Below, in pieces: positions 35,612 to 49,998 of a stretch of 64,000 nt of DNA. The notes below the pieces were generated by a model that was not told where the DNA came from, made no database searches, and saw only the letters and a list, made by a program, of their open reading frames with translations. A program made the translations under genes and the position numbers. Where the stretch lies: assembly GCF_014204915.1 (NCBI RefSeq), contig NZ_JACHMH010000001.1, forward strand, positions 1,116,001 through 1,180,000, in the 5' to 3' direction. Numbering within the stretch: position 1 is the stretch's first letter; each line of letters opens with the position of its first letter. Source of the stretch: Crossiella cryophila. GTDB taxonomy: Bacteria; Actinomycetota; Actinomycetes; Mycobacteriales; Pseudonocardiaceae.

Positions 35612-37225
35612 GTGTCCGACACCCACGCCGAGCTGGGACTCGTATGGGAGCGTGTGGTGCAGGAGTTGTCCTCCGGCACCCTGTCTCCTCAGCAGCGAGC
35701 CTGGATGCGGGTGACCCGCCCGATCGGCCTGCTCGACGGAACGGCCCTGCTGGCCGCCCCGAGCGATTTTGCCAAGGACGCCATCGAACGCGCGTTGCGC
35801 GAACCGATCACCGCCGCGCTCTCCCGCCACCTCGGCCGGGACGTCTCGCTCGCGGTGAAGGTGGACAACGCGCCGTTGAGCCCCGCCCCGCCCAAACCGG
35901 TGGCCCCGCCGCCGGTCAGCCCACCAACGCACTCGGGCCCGTCGCTGGAACAGCCGACGATGCCCGCGATCCCGCTGCCGCTGGCCCCGCTGCCCAACGG
36001 GATGGCCACCTCGCCGATCTCCGGTCCAGGGTTGTCGCAGCTCGGCGCACTGCCCAACGGCCTGGCCGAGGGCGGGGACACCGAGGACGAGGTGGACGAG
36101 GAGCGCGAAGCCCTCGCCGCGGTGCACGAGATATGGCCCAAGTACTCCGGTAATTCGGCCGGTCAGCCCGCTCGCTCGCCGAGCAACCCGCAGACCAGGC
36201 TGAATGAGAAGTACACCTTCGACACCTTCGTCATCGGCGCCTCCAACCGATTCGCGCACGCCGCGGCGGTGGCCGTGGCCGAGGCGCCGGCCAGGGCGTA
36301 CAACCCACTGTTCATCTGGGGCGAGTCCGGTCTGGGCAAGACCCACCTGTTGCACGCGGTCGGGCACTACGCCCAGCGGCTCTTCCAGGGCATGCGGGTG
36401 CGGTACGTCTCGACCGAGGAGTTCACCAACGACTTCATCAACTCACTGCGTGATGACCGCAAGGTCGCCTTCCAGCGCCGCTACCGGGACGTCGACGTGC
36501 TCCTGGTCGACGACATCCAGTTCCTGGAGGGCAAGGAAGGCACGCAGGAGGAGTTCTTCCACACCTTCAACACCCTGCACAACGCGAACAAGCAGATCGT
36601 GGTGTCCTCGGACCGGCCGCCCAAGCGGCTGGAGACCCTGGAGGACCGGCTGCGCACGCGGTTCGAGTGGGGCCTGATCACCGACATCCAGCCGCCCGAG
36701 CTGGAGACCCGGATCGCGATCCTGCGCAAGAAGGCCGCCCAGGACCGGCTGGCCGCGCCCGCCGAGGTGCTGGAGTTCATCGCGGCCCGGATCGAGCGCA
36801 ACATCCGCGAGCTGGAGGGCGCGCTGATCAGGGTCACCGCGTTCGCCTCGCTGAACCGGCAGCCGGTGGACGTGCCGCTGGCCGAGATCGTGCTGCGCGA
36901 CCTGATCCCGGACTCGCAGGCGCCGGAGATCACCGCGCCCACGATCATGGCGGTCACCGCGGAGTACTTCACGGTGAGCATCGACGACCTGTGCGGCCCC
37001 GGTAAGACCAAGGCGCTGGCCCAGGCCAGGCAGATCGCCATGTACCTGTGCCGCGAGCTGACCGACCTGTCCCTGCCGAAGATCGGGCAGACCTTCGGCG
37101 GCCGCGACCACACCACGGTCATGTACGCGGACAAGAAGATCCGCAAGGAGATGGCCGAGCGCCGCCGTATCTACGACCAGGTCCAGGAGCTGACCTCGCG
37201 GATCAAGCAGCGGGCCCGCGCCTGA
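35612..37225 (+). CDS. dnaA: Chromosomal replication initiator DnaA
   Basis: 537 residues. Domain I (about 1-85), a long Pro-rich domain II (about 90-200), the AAA+ domain III with Walker [10 protein letters not shown] (about 238-246) and Walker [25 protein letters not shown], and domain IV with [14 protein letters not shown] (about 496), which reads the DnaA box. It opens oriC and loads the helicase with DciA. GTG start after GAGGGGAGCGGAGCAA. Two boxes precede it; oriC follows. Confidence 0.98.
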   Translation: MSDTHAELGLVWERVVQELSSGTLSPQQRAWMRVTRPIGLLDGTALLAAPSDFAKDAIERALREPITAALSRHLGRDVSLAVKVDNAPLSPAPPKPVAPPPVSPPTHSGPSLEQPTMPAIPLPLAPLPNGMATSPISGPGLSQLGALPNGLAEGGDTEDEVDEEREALAAVHEIWPKYSGNSAGQPARSPSNPQTRLNEKYTFDTFVIGASNRFAHAAAVAVAEAPARAYNPLFIWGESGLGKTHLLHAVGHYAQRLFQGMRVRYVSTEEFTNDFINSLRDDRKVAFQRRYRDVDVLLVDDIQFLEGKEGTQEEFFHTFNTLHNANKQIVVSSDRPPKRLETLEDRLRTRFEWGLITDIQPPELETRIAILRKKAAQDRLAAPAEVLEFIAARIERNIRELEGALIRVTAFASLNRQPVDVPLAEIVLRDLIPDSQAPEITAPTIMAVTAEYFTVSIDDLCGPGKTKALAQARQIAMYLCRELTDLSLPKIGQTFGGRDHTTVMYADKKIRKEMAERRRIYDQVQELTSRIKQRARA

Positions 37226-37240
37226 CCCCCAGCACGCCGT

Positions 37241-37275
37241 AGACGCCCGTCGGAGAGTCCCTCCGGCGGGCGTCT
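37241..37275 (+). terminator. dnaA terminator
   Basis: A 15-bp stem (37241-37255 with 37261-37275, one G-T pair) and TTCTCTTGTG following, 15 bp after the dnaA stop. Confidence 0.8.
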
Positions 37276-37479
37276 TCTCTTGTGTGCCCCGCCCCCGTGG
37301 CCGATGACTCCTGGGATGCCCGGGTATGGCTGCCGCACGCCGATGTTTCTGACTCGGCGATGCCCCGCCGCGCGCCCCACAAGCTGAGAAAAGTCGGGCG
37401 ACCCGGGGCAGGACACCGGTCGGCCCCGCACTGAGGTGCGGAACTTTTCTGACGGTGTGGAGCGCCCGATCGGACCAAC

Positions 37480-37800
37480 TCTGGAGAAAGTTTCGGCGAG
37501 TTGTCCCCCATCCAGGGAGACCCGGACCACGCTCGGCCTGTGTAGAGGCTGGGTATGAACGCACCCACAGCTGGGGACAACCTTGTGGACAGCTCGGAGA
37601 TCTTGTGGATGCTCTTTGCCAACAGCTGAGTTGTCCACGGGCACCCCCGGTTTCTCACCAGTTGCCCACAGCCGTAGTCCACACCCTCAGAAACCACTTG
37701 AGCTGCGCAGACTCACCTTGTCCACACAACTCACAGCCCTTACTACTACTGCTGTCTTGATCTTTCGAAGAAGTAAAAATCAAAAGATGAACAAGCGGCG
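37480..37800. other. oriC: Chromosomal replication origin oriC
   Basis: In the 777-bp dnaA-dnaN spacer. DnaA boxes or near-boxes: 37501 TTGTCCCCC, 37572 TGGGGACAA, 37584 TGTGGACAG, 37604 TGTGGATGC, 37631 TTGTCCACG, 37662 TTGCCCACA, 37675 TAGTCCACA, 37718 TTGTCCACA (perfect). The right side, about 37739-37790, is A+T-rich (TTACTACTACTG, then GAAGTAAAAATCAAAAG) and is the probable DNA unwinding element. 37276-37480 holds no boxes or gene. Layout is that of other actinobacterial oriC regions. Confidence 0.9.
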
Positions 37801-38002
37801 CGAAGTTGGGGATGGACGGCTCACGGTCGAGGGCGGGCCGAGATGACGAGCAGGCCCGGAAGCCTCTACGGTGGAGCCACTTCGCTCGGACCTCGATGCG
37901 TCGCTGCGCCAACCCCGGGCCGTCGTGGCCCACGACCGACGGCGAACGACCAGCCCAGCCCGAGCCCATGACGGTCGCGTCGAATTTCCGAAAGGACCTG
38001 CC

Positions 38003-39142
38003 ATGAAGATCCGCGTCGAGCGGGACGGCCTTGCCGACGCCGTCGCCTGGGTCGCCCGCAGCCTGCCCTCCCGGCCTCCGGTGCCGGTGCTCGGTGGAGT
38101 GCTGCTGGACGCGGGCGGAGCCGACGGCGACAACGGGGAGACGTTGACCGTCTCCGGTTTCGACTACGAGGTCTCGGCCCAGATCGGCGTGCCGGCCACC
38201 ATCTCCGCGGCCGGTCGCACCCTGGTCTCCGGCAAGCTGCTGGCCGACATCACCAGGGCGCTGCCCAACCACCCGGTGGAGATCGCGGTGGACGGCGCCC
38301 GGGTGACGATCACCTGTGGCAGCGCCAAGTTCAGCCTGCCCACCATGCCGGTGGAGGACTACCCGCAGCTGCCTGCCATGCCGCAGCTCGCCGGGCACCT
38401 GCCCTCGGACAGCTTCGGCCCGGCCGTCGCCCAGGTCGCCATCGCGGCAGGCAAGGACGACACGCTGCCGATGCTCACCGGTGTGCGGATGGAGATCGAG
38501 GACGAGAAGGTCACCCTGGTGGCCACCGACCGCTTCCGGCTCGCCCTGCGCGAGTTCACCTGGGAGCCCAGCGGCGAGGTCGGCTCGACCGCGCTGCTCG
38601 TCCCGGCCAAGACCCTCGCCGACGCGGCCAAGACCCTCGGCGGCTCCGGCTCCAAGATCGAACTCTCCCTCGGCGACAGTGACGGCCTGCTCGGCCTGTC
38701 AGGTTCCGGGCGGCGCACCACCACCCGGCTGCTCGACGCCGAGTTCCCCAAGTACCGCCAGCTGCTGCCCAGCGAGCACGCCGCGGCCGCGATCATCGAC
38801 GTGGCCCCGCTGGTCGAGGCGATCAAGCGGGTCTCCCTGGTCGCCGAGCGCGGCACCCAGGTCCGGCTGGAGTTCTCCGAGTCCTCGCTCCGGCTCTCCG
38901 CCGGTGGCGATGACGAGGGCAGCGCGGAGGAGGAGCTGCCAGTCGAGCTGACCGGTGACGGGCTGACCATCGCGTTCAACCCCGGCTACCTGCTCGACGG
39001 CCTCGGCGCGATGCACACCAGCCGGGCGCAGCTGACCTTCACCACGCCCAGCCGCCCCGCGCTGATCAAGCCGGTGGACGCCGAGGGCGAGGTCGAGCCC
39101 GGCTACATCTACCTGCTGATGCCCGTCCGGCTGCCCGGCTGA
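38003..39142 (+). CDS. dnaN: DNA polymerase III sliding clamp (beta subunit)
   Basis: 379 residues with the three repeated clamp folds. Recognisable parts: [32 protein letters not shown] at the start, [37 protein letters not shown] (domain II), and YLLDGL with the C-terminal [12 protein letters not shown]. It encircles DNA as the polymerase processivity ring. ATG 38003 has AAAGGA 7 nt upstream. Confidence 0.97.
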   Translation: MKIRVERDGLADAVAWVARSLPSRPPVPVLGGVLLDAGGADGDNGETLTVSGFDYEVSAQIGVPATISAAGRTLVSGKLLADITRALPNHPVEIAVDGARVTITCGSAKFSLPTMPVEDYPQLPAMPQLAGHLPSDSFGPAVAQVAIAAGKDDTLPMLTGVRMEIEDEKVTLVATDRFRLALREFTWEPSGEVGSTALLVPAKTLADAAKTLGGSGSKIELSLGDSDGLLGLSGSGRRTTTRLLDAEFPKYRQLLPSEHAAAAIIDVAPLVEAIKRVSLVAERGTQVRLEFSESSLRLSAGGDDEGSAEEELPVELTGDGLTIAFNPGYLLDGLGAMHTSRAQLTFTTPSRPALIKPVDAEGEVEPGYIYLLMPVRLPG

Positions 39143-39187
39143 GTCCTCCCCACCCCGAACGCTTCGTAGTCAGGAAAGGTCGTAACT

Positions 39188-40075
39188 GTGGTGCAGCTCG
39201 GACTCGTCGGCCTGGGCAAGATGGGCTTCAACATGCGCGAGCGACTGCGCCGCGCCGGCCACGAGGTGATCGGGTACGACCGCAACCAGGAGGTCAGCGA
39301 CAGCGAGTCGCTGGCCGACCTGGTGTCGCGGCTGGCCGCTCCCCGGATCGTGTGGATCATGGTTCCGGCCGGTGCGCCCACCCAGGCCACCGTGGAGGAG
39401 CTGAACGACCTGCTGGCCGAGGGTGACCTGATCATCGAGGGCGGCAACTCCCGGTTCACCGACGACCAGAAGCACGCCGCGCTGCTGGAGAAGAACGGCA
39501 TCGGCTACCTGGACTGCGGTGTCTCCGGCGGGGTGTGGGGGCTGGAGAACGGCTACGGCCTGATGGTCGGCGGCGACCAGGCCTTCGTCGAGCGGGCCAT
39601 GCCGATCTTCGACTCGCTCCGGCCGGAGGGTCCGCGCGAGGAGGGCTTCGCGCACGCGGGCAAGGTCGGTGCGGGCCACTTCGCCAAGATGGTGCACAAC
39701 GGCATCGAGTACGGCCTGATGCAGGCCTACGCCGAGGGCTTCGAGCTGCTGGACGCCTCCACCGTGGTCGAGGACGCGCCCGCGGTGATCAAGGCTTGGC
39801 AGCGCGGCACCGTTGTCCGCTCCTGGCTGCTGGACCTGCTGGTCAGGGCGCTGGACTCGGATCCGGAGCTGGATGACCTGCGGGGCTATGTGGAGGACTC
39901 CGGCGAGGGCCGGTGGACCGTCGAGGAGGCGATCAACCACGCGGTGCCCGCGCCGGTGATCTCCGCCGCGTTGTTCGCCAGGTTCGCCTCGCGGCAGGAG
40001 GACTCGCCCGCCATGCGCGCGGTGGCCGCGCTGCGGAACCAGTTCGGCGGCCACGCGGTACAGCAGGTCAAGTAA
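39188..40075 (+). CDS. gnd: 6-phosphogluconate dehydrogenase, decarboxylating (short form)
   Basis: 295 residues, the short GndA/YqeC-type enzyme (E. coli Gnd has about 470). NADP-binding [17 protein letters not shown] at the N-terminus, [32 protein letters not shown], and the catalytic Lys in [16 protein letters not shown]. It makes ribulose 5-phosphate and NAD(P)H. Placement between dnaN and recF is common in actinobacteria. Two GTG codons in tandem occur at the start. Confidence 0.92.
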   Translation: MVQLGLVGLGKMGFNMRERLRRAGHEVIGYDRNQEVSDSESLADLVSRLAAPRIVWIMVPAGAPTQATVEELNDLLAEGDLIIEGGNSRFTDDQKHAALLEKNGIGYLDCGVSGGVWGLENGYGLMVGGDQAFVERAMPIFDSLRPEGPREEGFAHAGKVGAGHFAKMVHNGIEYGLMQAYAEGFELLDASTVVEDAPAVIKAWQRGTVVRSWLLDLLVRALDSDPELDDLRGYVEDSGEGRWTVEEAINHAVPAPVISAALFARFASRQEDSPAMRAVAALRNQFGGHAVQQVK

Positions 40076-40079
40076 GTCG

Positions 40080-41234
40080 TTGTACGTCCGAGCGCTCCAG
40101 GTCGCCGACTTCCGCTCCTGGGAGTCCGCCGACCTGGTCTTCGAACCCGGTCCGAGCGTGCTGGTCGGCCAGAACGGCCAGGGCAAGACCAACCTGGTCG
40201 AGGCGATCGGCTACGTGGCCACCCTGTCCTCGCACCGGGTGGCCACCGACGCGCCACTGGTCCGCCTTGGCGCGCCGCGGTCGGTGGTGCGCACCGCGGT
40301 GGTGCACCACGGGCGGGAGCTGCTGGTCGAGCTGGAGATCACCCCCGGCAAGGCGAACCGGGCCCGGATCAACCGGGCGCCGGTGCCAAGGCCGAGGGAG
40401 GTGCTCGGCATCCTGCGCACCGTGCTGTTCGCGCCGGAGGACCTGGCACTGGTCCGGGGCGATCCCGGCGAGCGGCGGCGGTACCTGGACGACCTGCTGG
40501 TGCTGCGCGCGCCGCGGTTCGCCGGAGTGCGCGCGGATTATGAACGAGTGCTCAAGCAGCGCGGCGCCCTGCTGAAAACCGCTGGTGCGGCGCGCCGGGC
40601 GGGCAAGAGCGGGGATATTCGCACCCTGGACGTGTGGGACGGGCACCTGGCCCGGCACGGCGCGGTGCTGCTGGCCGCGCGGCTGGACCTGGTCGCCGCA
40701 CTGCAGCCGCTGGTGTCCGCGGCCTACGCCGGGGTGGCCCCGGAGTCGCGACCCGCCGAGGTGAAGTACCGCAGTTGCCTGGGTGCGACCCTGCCGGCGG
40801 GATACGGTGTGGCGGGCGGTCCGCCTGCGGACATCGCGACCTTGGAAGCGGTGCTGCTGGAGGAGGTCGCCAAGGTGCGGACCCAGGAGATCGACCGCGG
40901 GGTCAGTCTCATCGGGCCGCACCGGGACGAGCTGGAGCTGATCCTGGGCAGCACGCCCGCCAAGGGATATGCCAGCCACGGCGAGTCCTGGTCCTTCGCG
41001 CTCGCCTTGCGCCTGGCGGCCTTCGAGCTGCTGCGTGCGGAGGACGTCGAACCGGTGCTGATCCTCGACGACGTGTTCGCCGAGCTGGACCGGCGGCGAC
41101 GGCAGCGGCTGGCCGAGGTCGCCGCCGCCGCGGAGCAGGTACTGGTCACCGCCGCGGTGGCCGAGGACGTGCCCACCGAGCTGGCTGGCGCCCGCTACGA
41201 GGTGGGTGAAGGGAAGGTCCAGCGTGTCCGGTGA
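40080..41234 (+). CDS. recF: DNA replication/repair protein RecF
   Basis: 384 residues. Walker [11 protein letters not shown] at about residues 25-34, ABC signature region [20 protein letters not shown], and Walker [18 protein letters not shown]. It loads RecA at gaps. The start is a TTG ([14 protein letters not shown] follows), 4 bp after the gnd stop; no ATG or GTG fits the family N-terminus. The stop overlaps dciA (GTGA). Confidence 0.95.
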   Translation: MYVRALQVADFRSWESADLVFEPGPSVLVGQNGQGKTNLVEAIGYVATLSSHRVATDAPLVRLGAPRSVVRTAVVHHGRELLVELEITPGKANRARINRAPVPRPREVLGILRTVLFAPEDLALVRGDPGERRRYLDDLLVLRAPRFAGVRADYERVLKQRGALLKTAGAARRAGKSGDIRTLDVWDGHLARHGAVLLAARLDLVAALQPLVSAAYAGVAPESRPAEVKYRSCLGATLPAGYGVAGGPPADIATLEAVLLEEVAKVRTQEIDRGVSLIGPHRDELELILGSTPAKGYASHGESWSFALALRLAAFELLRAEDVEPVLILDDVFAELDRRRRQRLAEVAAAAEQVLVTAAVAEDVPTELAGARYEVGEGKVQRVR

Positions 41235-41902
41235 CAAGAGGTCAACCGGGTGTGACGCGTCGCACTCCTGGGGACAACCCTGTGGATAATGTGGATAACT
41301 CCGTCACGCGTGGGGGTCTGCCACCACCTGACCCGGGGATCGATCGACCCTCTGTCACCTCTCCAGGTGGATTCAACGCGGAGGGTGAACACGGTCTGCG
41401 AGGGGTCGACCTGGCCAAGATGGCCCTGGCCGAGGCCCGCGCCGCGAACAAGGTCAAACGGGACGCGGCCAAGGCCGCCCAGGCCCCGCGAGCCGGTGGC
41501 GCCAATGCGCAACGCCGCCGCCGGTGGTCCGGGCCCGGGGTGGACAACCGGGACCCGCAGCCGCTGGGCGCGCTGGCCGCCCGGATCGCCAGCGACCGCG
41601 GCTGGAGCGACAAGCTCTCCGGCGGCACCGTCTTCGGCAGCTGGGCCAAGCTGGTCGGCGCCGAGGTCGCCGAGCACGCCACCCCGATCGCGCTCAAGGA
41701 CGGCGAGCTGACCGTGCAGGCCAGCTCCACCGCCTGGGCCACCCAGCTCAAACTGCTGCAGCGTCAGCTGCTCAGTCAGATCCGCGCCGGGGTGGGCAAA
41801 GACGTGGTCAAACGCCTGCGGGTGCAGGGACCGGCCGCGCCGAGCTGGCGCTACGGGCCCCGGCACGTGTCCGGTCGCGGCCCGCGCGACACCTATGGGT
41901 GA
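41231..41902 (+). CDS. dciA: DciA-type replicative helicase loader (DUF721; Rv0004-like)
   Basis: 223 residues. A disordered N-terminus (about 1-110) precedes the DUF721 domain (about 115-205: [69 protein letters not shown]). DciA interacts with DnaB and serves as helicase operator in most bacteria lacking DnaC. The first 25 codons contain three DnaA boxes. GTG start overlaps the recF stop. Confidence 0.9.
   Translation: MTRGQPGVTRRTPGDNPVDNVDNSVTRGGLPPPDPGIDRPSVTSPGGFNAEGEHGLRGVDLAKMALAEARAANKVKRDAAKAAQAPRAGGANAQRRRRWSGPGVDNRDPQPLGALAARIASDRGWSDKLSGGTVFGSWAKLVGAEVAEHATPIALKDGELTVQASSTAWATQLKLLQRQLLSQIRAGVGKDVVKRLRVQGPAAPSWRYGPRHVSGRGPRDTYG
41269..41298. promoter_or_regulatory. Triple DnaA-box cluster inside dciA
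   Basis: TGGGGACAA (41269-41277), then TGTGGATAA (41281-41289) and TGTGGATAA (41290-41298) directly abutting. The last two are exact complements of the classic TTATCCACA box. They sit in codons of the disordered N-terminus ([10 protein letters not shown]). The first pair repeats the 12-bp spacing seen in oriC at 37572/37584. Confidence 0.75.
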
Positions 41903-41936
41903 CATGGCGCGGCTGGTTTTCGCACAGAACCCTTGA

Positions 41937-44072
<2,136 letters not shown>

Positions 44073-44123
44073 TCTCGGCGAGCACAACCACAACTGCCCG
44101 CCGTTTAGAAGGGATTTCTGGTC

Positions 44124-46691
<2,568 letters not shown>

Positions 46692-46741
46692 TCGCCTGAA
46701 CGCGTCTCTTCGACGGACACCACCGTCGGTTAGGACTGCTG

Positions 46742-47581
46742 ATGACTTCACCGAACCAACCGGACACCCCCGGGCAGCAGGCGAACAAGCCTGCTGACGA
46801 GGCAACCGTGATCACCGATCCGAAGCAACCGGACGGTGCCGCGGGCGCGTCGGGGAACACCGGCGAGCCCGCGCCCGCGGCACCGCCGGCCGAGGAGTTC
46901 GCGCAGGCATCGGCCGCTCCGCCGCCGTGGCAACGGGTGACCGTGACCAACCAGCAGAGCGCACCGCCCGCTCCCGAGCCCGTCAAGGAGAGTTCGATCG
47001 ACCAGCCGACGGCCGCGTTCCGGCCGGCGGCTCCGGTCGAGCACTCCCCGCCGCCGCAGCCCGATCTCGACGCACCCACGGTGTTCGGGACCGCGGCGGG
47101 CGTGCACCAGCCCGACAACGGGCTGGGCGCGCTGGGCCGGGAAACGGTCAACTTCTCCGCAGCGGCGACCACGCCGCGACCCGCGGTGGCCGCACCCAGC
47201 GCCCGCCGCACCGGCAGGGGCCCGCGCCGGGCCGCCCTGCAGGTGAAGCGGGTCGATCCGTGGTCGGTGCTCAAGCTCGCGCTGGTGCTCTCGGTCGCCC
47301 TGTTCTTCGTGTGGCTGGTCGCGGTCGGTGTGCTGTACGGCGTACTCCAGGGCATGGGCGTCTGGGACTCGCTGAACAACACCTACAAGGACCTGGTGAC
47401 CAACGCGGACGGCGGCGCTGAGCCGTTGATCAGCGCGGGCAGGGTGTTCGGCGTCGCCGCGGTCGTGGGCGTCGTCAACATCGTGCTGTTCACCGCGCTG
47501 GCCACGGTCAGCGCCTTCGTCTACAACGTCTCGGCCGACCTGGCCGGCGGCGTGGAGGTCACCCTCTCCGAACGCGAGTAG
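46742..47581 (+). CDS. DUF3566 membrane protein (Rv0007-like)
   Basis: 279 residues. A long, disordered Pro/Ala-rich N-terminal half (about 1-155) is followed by a basic stretch and the DUF3566 domain (about 160-279) with two membrane helices: LKLALVLSVALFFVWLVAVGVLYGV and VFGVAAVVGVVNIVLFTALATVSAFVYNV. Always found just after gyrA in actinobacteria; function unknown, possibly a division or envelope component. Confidence 0.9.
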   Translation: MTSPNQPDTPGQQANKPADEATVITDPKQPDGAAGASGNTGEPAPAAPPAEEFAQASAAPPPWQRVTVTNQQSAPPAPEPVKESSIDQPTAAFRPAAPVEHSPPPQPDLDAPTVFGTAAGVHQPDNGLGALGRETVNFSAAATTPRPAVAAPSARRTGRGPRRAALQVKRVDPWSVLKLALVLSVALFFVWLVAVGVLYGVLQGMGVWDSLNNTYKDLVTNADGGAEPLISAGRVFGVAAVVGVVNIVLFTALATVSAFVYNVSADLAGGVEVTLSERE

Positions 47582-47586
47582 AACTG

Positions 47587-47631
47587 CCGGGAGGGGTGCC
47601 CCCCGATTTGGGTCGGCGGCACCCCTTCCGG
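47587..47631 (+). terminator. Terminator after DUF3566 gene
   Basis: CCGGGAGGGGTGCC (47587-47600) pairs with GGCACCCCTTCCGG (47618-47631) apart from one bulge, just after the stop codon and before the tRNA-Ile gene. Confidence 0.75.
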
Positions 47632-47651
47632 TAGTGTTCATCTCGCAACGG

Positions 47652-47725
47652 GGGCCTATAGCTCAGTTGGTTAGAGCGCTTCACTGATAATGAAGAGGTC
47701 GGAGGTTCAAATCCTCCTAGGCCCA
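47652..47725 (+). tRNA. tRNA-Ile (anticodon GAT)
   Basis: 74 nt cloverleaf. Acceptor stem GGGCCTA/TAGGCCC, D-arm GCTCAGTTGGTTAGAGC, anticodon stem CTTCA/TGAAG with loop CTGATAA (GAT at 47686-47688), T-arm GGAGGTTCAAATCCTCC, discriminator A. CCA is not encoded. Matches ileT after gyrA in mycobacteria. Confidence 0.97.
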
Positions 47726-47796
47726 CTGCCCGCTGCTCCTCAGGGGGGCACCCGTATCGGGCACCAACCGCGTGCCGCTTTGGGAGGCGAACGTAC

Positions 47797-47919
47797 GTGA
47801 AGAAGCTTCTGGCACTTGCCGCTGTTGCTGGCGTCGTGCTCTTCTTTGTCAAGCGCAACCGTTCTGCGAAGGCTGAGGCGGACCTGTGGCGTGAAGCCAC
47901 TGCTCCGACCGAGGGCTGA
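47797..47919 (+). CDS. DLW-39 family small membrane protein
   Basis: 40 residues: KKLLALAAVAGVVLFFVK (one membrane helix), then a charged tail with the family triplet ADLWREAT. It lies between the two tRNA genes, the usual place for this actinobacterial family. GTG 47797 follows GGGAGGCGAACGTAC. Function unknown. Confidence 0.88.
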   Translation: MKKLLALAAVAGVVLFFVKRNRSAKAEADLWREATAPTEG

Positions 47920-47983
47920 GTCGAACGAACCGAGGGACTAGGCGTGGCCGTCCAGGTACCGGCGGCCTCGCCAACTGTCCTGC

Positions 47984-48056
47984 GGGGACGTAGCTCAATT
48001 GGCAGAGCACTGCCTTTGCAAGGCAGGGGTTAGGGGTTCGATTCCCCTCGTCTCCA
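47984..48056 (+). tRNA. tRNA-Ala (anticodon TGC)
   Basis: 73 nt. Acceptor stem GGGGACG/CGTCTCC, D-arm GCTCAATTGGCAGAGC, anticodon stem CTGCC/GGCAG with loop TTTGCAA (TGC at 48017-48019), T-arm AGGGGTTCGATTCCCCT, discriminator A. Equivalent of alaT. Confidence 0.97.
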
Positions 48057-48118
48057 CGACCGATCGGGGTCGCCCTGCTGACGCGGCGGCCCTGCTCTGG
48101 AAATCGTTTGCATTGTTT

Positions 48119-48153
48119 GGCGGCATCCCCTGTGGGTGTCGCCTTCTTTGTTT
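48119..48153 (+). terminator. Terminator after tRNA-Ala
   Basis: GGCGGCATCCC pairs with GGGTGTCGCC and is followed by TTCTTTGTTT. This is a proper T-rich intrinsic terminator. The remainder of 48057-48254 shows no gene. Confidence 0.75.
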
Positions 48154-48254
48154 CCGTGGGTGTTTCTTCCTCACTCGTCGGTGTGCAACCTGGTGGGTGA
48201 ATCTCGCGTCTGGGAGTCGTCAGGGATTGACGATCTTCACAGGGGTGCATACCG

Positions 48255-48737
48255 ATGTCTGTTCTCCGCCGGTTGGCGGTAGTTGTCACGTCGTTGTTCG
48301 CGGTGGTGGCGGTGATCACACCGGCCGTCGCGGTGGCCGCCGTGGCGGCGCCGCCAGGGGTCAAGTTCCGGGCGGGCTCGCACGACGGGTTCGACCGGGT
48401 GGTCTTCGAGTTCGTGGGTGCCAAGGCGCCGGGGTCGGTGCTCTTCCAGCAGCTGGACGGGGAGCGGCCGTACTGGGGGCAGAGCGACCTGCGGGTCACC
48501 GAGCTGTGGGGCAACCGGTTCCTCAAGCTCGCGCTGCCCTCGCCGGAAGGGGCCGAACCGTACGTCGAGGTGATCGGCAAGCGGGTGGTCAACTACCCGT
48601 TGCCGCTGGTGCGCGGCGCGGTGGTGAACGACGCCGGGCACGGCGGCAGCATGGAGGTCTCGATCGGCCTTGAGCGGGACGCCGGCTACACGGTCAAGCA
48701 CCAGGGACACCTGGTGATCATCGACTTCAAGCGCTGA
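48255..48737 (+). CDS. Secreted AMIN-like domain protein
   Basis: 160 residues. Signal peptide (VVVTSLFAVVAVITPAVAVAAVAA) then an AMIN-like beta domain: GSHDGFDRVVFEFVG, YWGQSDLRVTELWGNRFLKLALPS, EVSIGLERDAGYTVKHQGHLVIIDFKR. AMIN-type domains bind peptidoglycan or localise envelope proteins. Alone here and without an attached enzyme; substrate unknown. Confidence 0.82.
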   Translation: MSVLRRLAVVVTSLFAVVAVITPAVAVAAVAAPPGVKFRAGSHDGFDRVVFEFVGAKAPGSVLFQQLDGERPYWGQSDLRVTELWGNRFLKLALPSPEGAEPYVEVIGKRVVNYPLPLVRGAVVNDAGHGGSMEVSIGLERDAGYTVKHQGHLVIIDFKR

Positions 48738-48773
48738 CGTGGCGGCGCGAGTGGCTCTAGGGTGGGCCGCGTT

Positions 48774-49319
48774 ATGAGACGACCACTGCTGCTCGTGCTG
48801 CCCGCGCTCGCGGTGCTCTCCGCCTGCGGGGGCGCCCCGGCGGACTCGACCCCGCCGACCAGCTCCGGGGCCCCGGCCCAGGAGCCCACCTCGGCGGCGC
48901 CGGCCAAACCACCGCCGGTGCCGGAGCCGTCCGCGGACGGCCCGTGCCCGTACCTGGACAAGGAGGAGGTGCGGGCGGCCAACGGCCAGGGGGTCGGCAA
49001 GGTCCGGATCTCCGAGGGCAAGCCGAACCCGGCCTGCTTCTTCTACCGCGCCGACAACAAGTCGGTGCAGGCCATGGTGTGGATCTACAGCGGATCCGCC
49101 GAGGTGGCCAAACTGCTCGTCGACACCCAGGTGCCGGTGGCCGGTTCGTCACCGGCCGACCTGCCCGGTGGGTGGAAGGGCGGGTCGAAGAAGACCGACA
49201 CCGGCGCGGTGTTCGCGGTGGCCAAGGGCGAGTACGCGATCGTGGTCACCACGAACCAGGACCGCACCATCGCGGCCAAGCGGATCGCCACCGTCACGGC
49301 GGGCAATCTGAAGCTGTGA
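48774..49319 (+). CDS. Lipoprotein, DUF2020 family
   Basis: 181 residues. Lipobox VLSAC (Cys about 18) after LLLVLPALA, a Pro/Ser-rich linker, then a compact domain with CPYLDKEEVRAANGQGVGKVRIS, PNPACFFYRADNKSVQAMVWIY (two Cys, probably a disulfide) and the C-terminal TIAAKRIATVTAGNLKL. It matches the DUF2020 lipoproteins of actinobacteria by these marks. ATG 48774 is the start; TAGGGT upstream may be its -10. Confidence 0.75.
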   Translation: MRRPLLLVLPALAVLSACGGAPADSTPPTSSGAPAQEPTSAAPAKPPPVPEPSADGPCPYLDKEEVRAANGQGVGKVRISEGKPNPACFFYRADNKSVQAMVWIYSGSAEVAKLLVDTQVPVAGSSPADLPGGWKGGSKKTDTGAVFAVAKGEYAIVVTTNQDRTIAAKRIATVTAGNLKL

Positions 49320-49324
49320 ACAAC

Positions 49325-49357
49325 GGTGGGGCCGGGCGAGACTCGCCCGGCCCCACC
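49325..49357. terminator. Bidirectional terminator
   Basis: Inverted repeat 49325-49340 with 49342-49357 (16 bp in sequence; a realistic loop takes in the inner few bases), between convergent stop codons of the DUF2020 and basic coiled protein genes. Confidence 0.85.
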
Positions 49358-49365
49358 GGTTCAGC

Positions 49366-49905
49366 TCACTTCTGGTGCGCGGTCGCCGGCCGGTGCCCGT
49401 TGTCGGAGGGGCTGCCTGCCGGGCGCTCCTCGCGCTTGTCCTCGGTCTCCTCGACCACCGGCTTGACCTCCTGCGGCCGCCTGGCCAGCAGCACCGCGGC
49501 CACCGCGCCAGCCGCGCCGAGCAGCAGCACGGCGAAGGGCCACTTCCGGCGCTTCGGCTTCGGGTCCAACCGGTCGGCCAGCCGCTTCTTGGCCTTGCGG
49601 CCGCGACGGCCCAGGTCCTTCCGCGCCTGCTTGGTGGCCTTGGCCAGCTCCTTGCGTGCCCGGCGACCGCGGTTGCCGATCTCCTGGCTGAACTCCTCGG
49701 CGGTGTCCGCGACGTTCTGGGCCAGCTGGTGCGGGGTGAGTCCACGCTTGGCCAGCTTCTTCTCCGCTCGCCTGCTCGCTCGCCTGGTGGCCTTGAGCCC
49801 GTCGGCACCGGCTCGTTCAGCGCGCTTGCGCACCACGTGGATACCGGTGCCCAGTGCGCGCCCGACCTGCTCACCGGCTCTGGCCAGGGTCCGTACCTCG
49901 TCCAT
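49366..49905 (-). CDS. Basic helical protein with C-terminal membrane helix
   Basis: 179 residues. The N-terminal two thirds is very rich in Arg, Lys and Ala with helical periodicity (RKRAERAGADGLKATRRASRRAEKK, NRGRRARKELAKATKQARKDLGRRGRKAKKRL). One membrane helix follows (WPFAVLLLGAAGAVAAVLLA, about 123-142), then a short acidic tail. It lies where Rv0008c is found. Basic repeats of this type may bind DNA or phospholipid near the membrane; that is inference. Confidence 0.75.
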   Translation of the reverse strand: MDEVRTLARAGEQVGRALGTGIHVVRKRAERAGADGLKATRRASRRAEKKLAKRGLTPHQLAQNVADTAEEFSQEIGNRGRRARKELAKATKQARKDLGRRGRKAKKRLADRLDPKPKRRKWPFAVLLLGAAGAVAAVLLARRPQEVKPVVEETEDKREERPAGSPSDNGHRPATAHQK

Positions 49906-49998
49906 GCCTGCCTCCCGAGCGTGACGAATGCCTCGTCAACGCGTTACCCCATCCTGCCCCTTCTCACACGATCCCGCCGTGGATGGCACGATGGTTCG

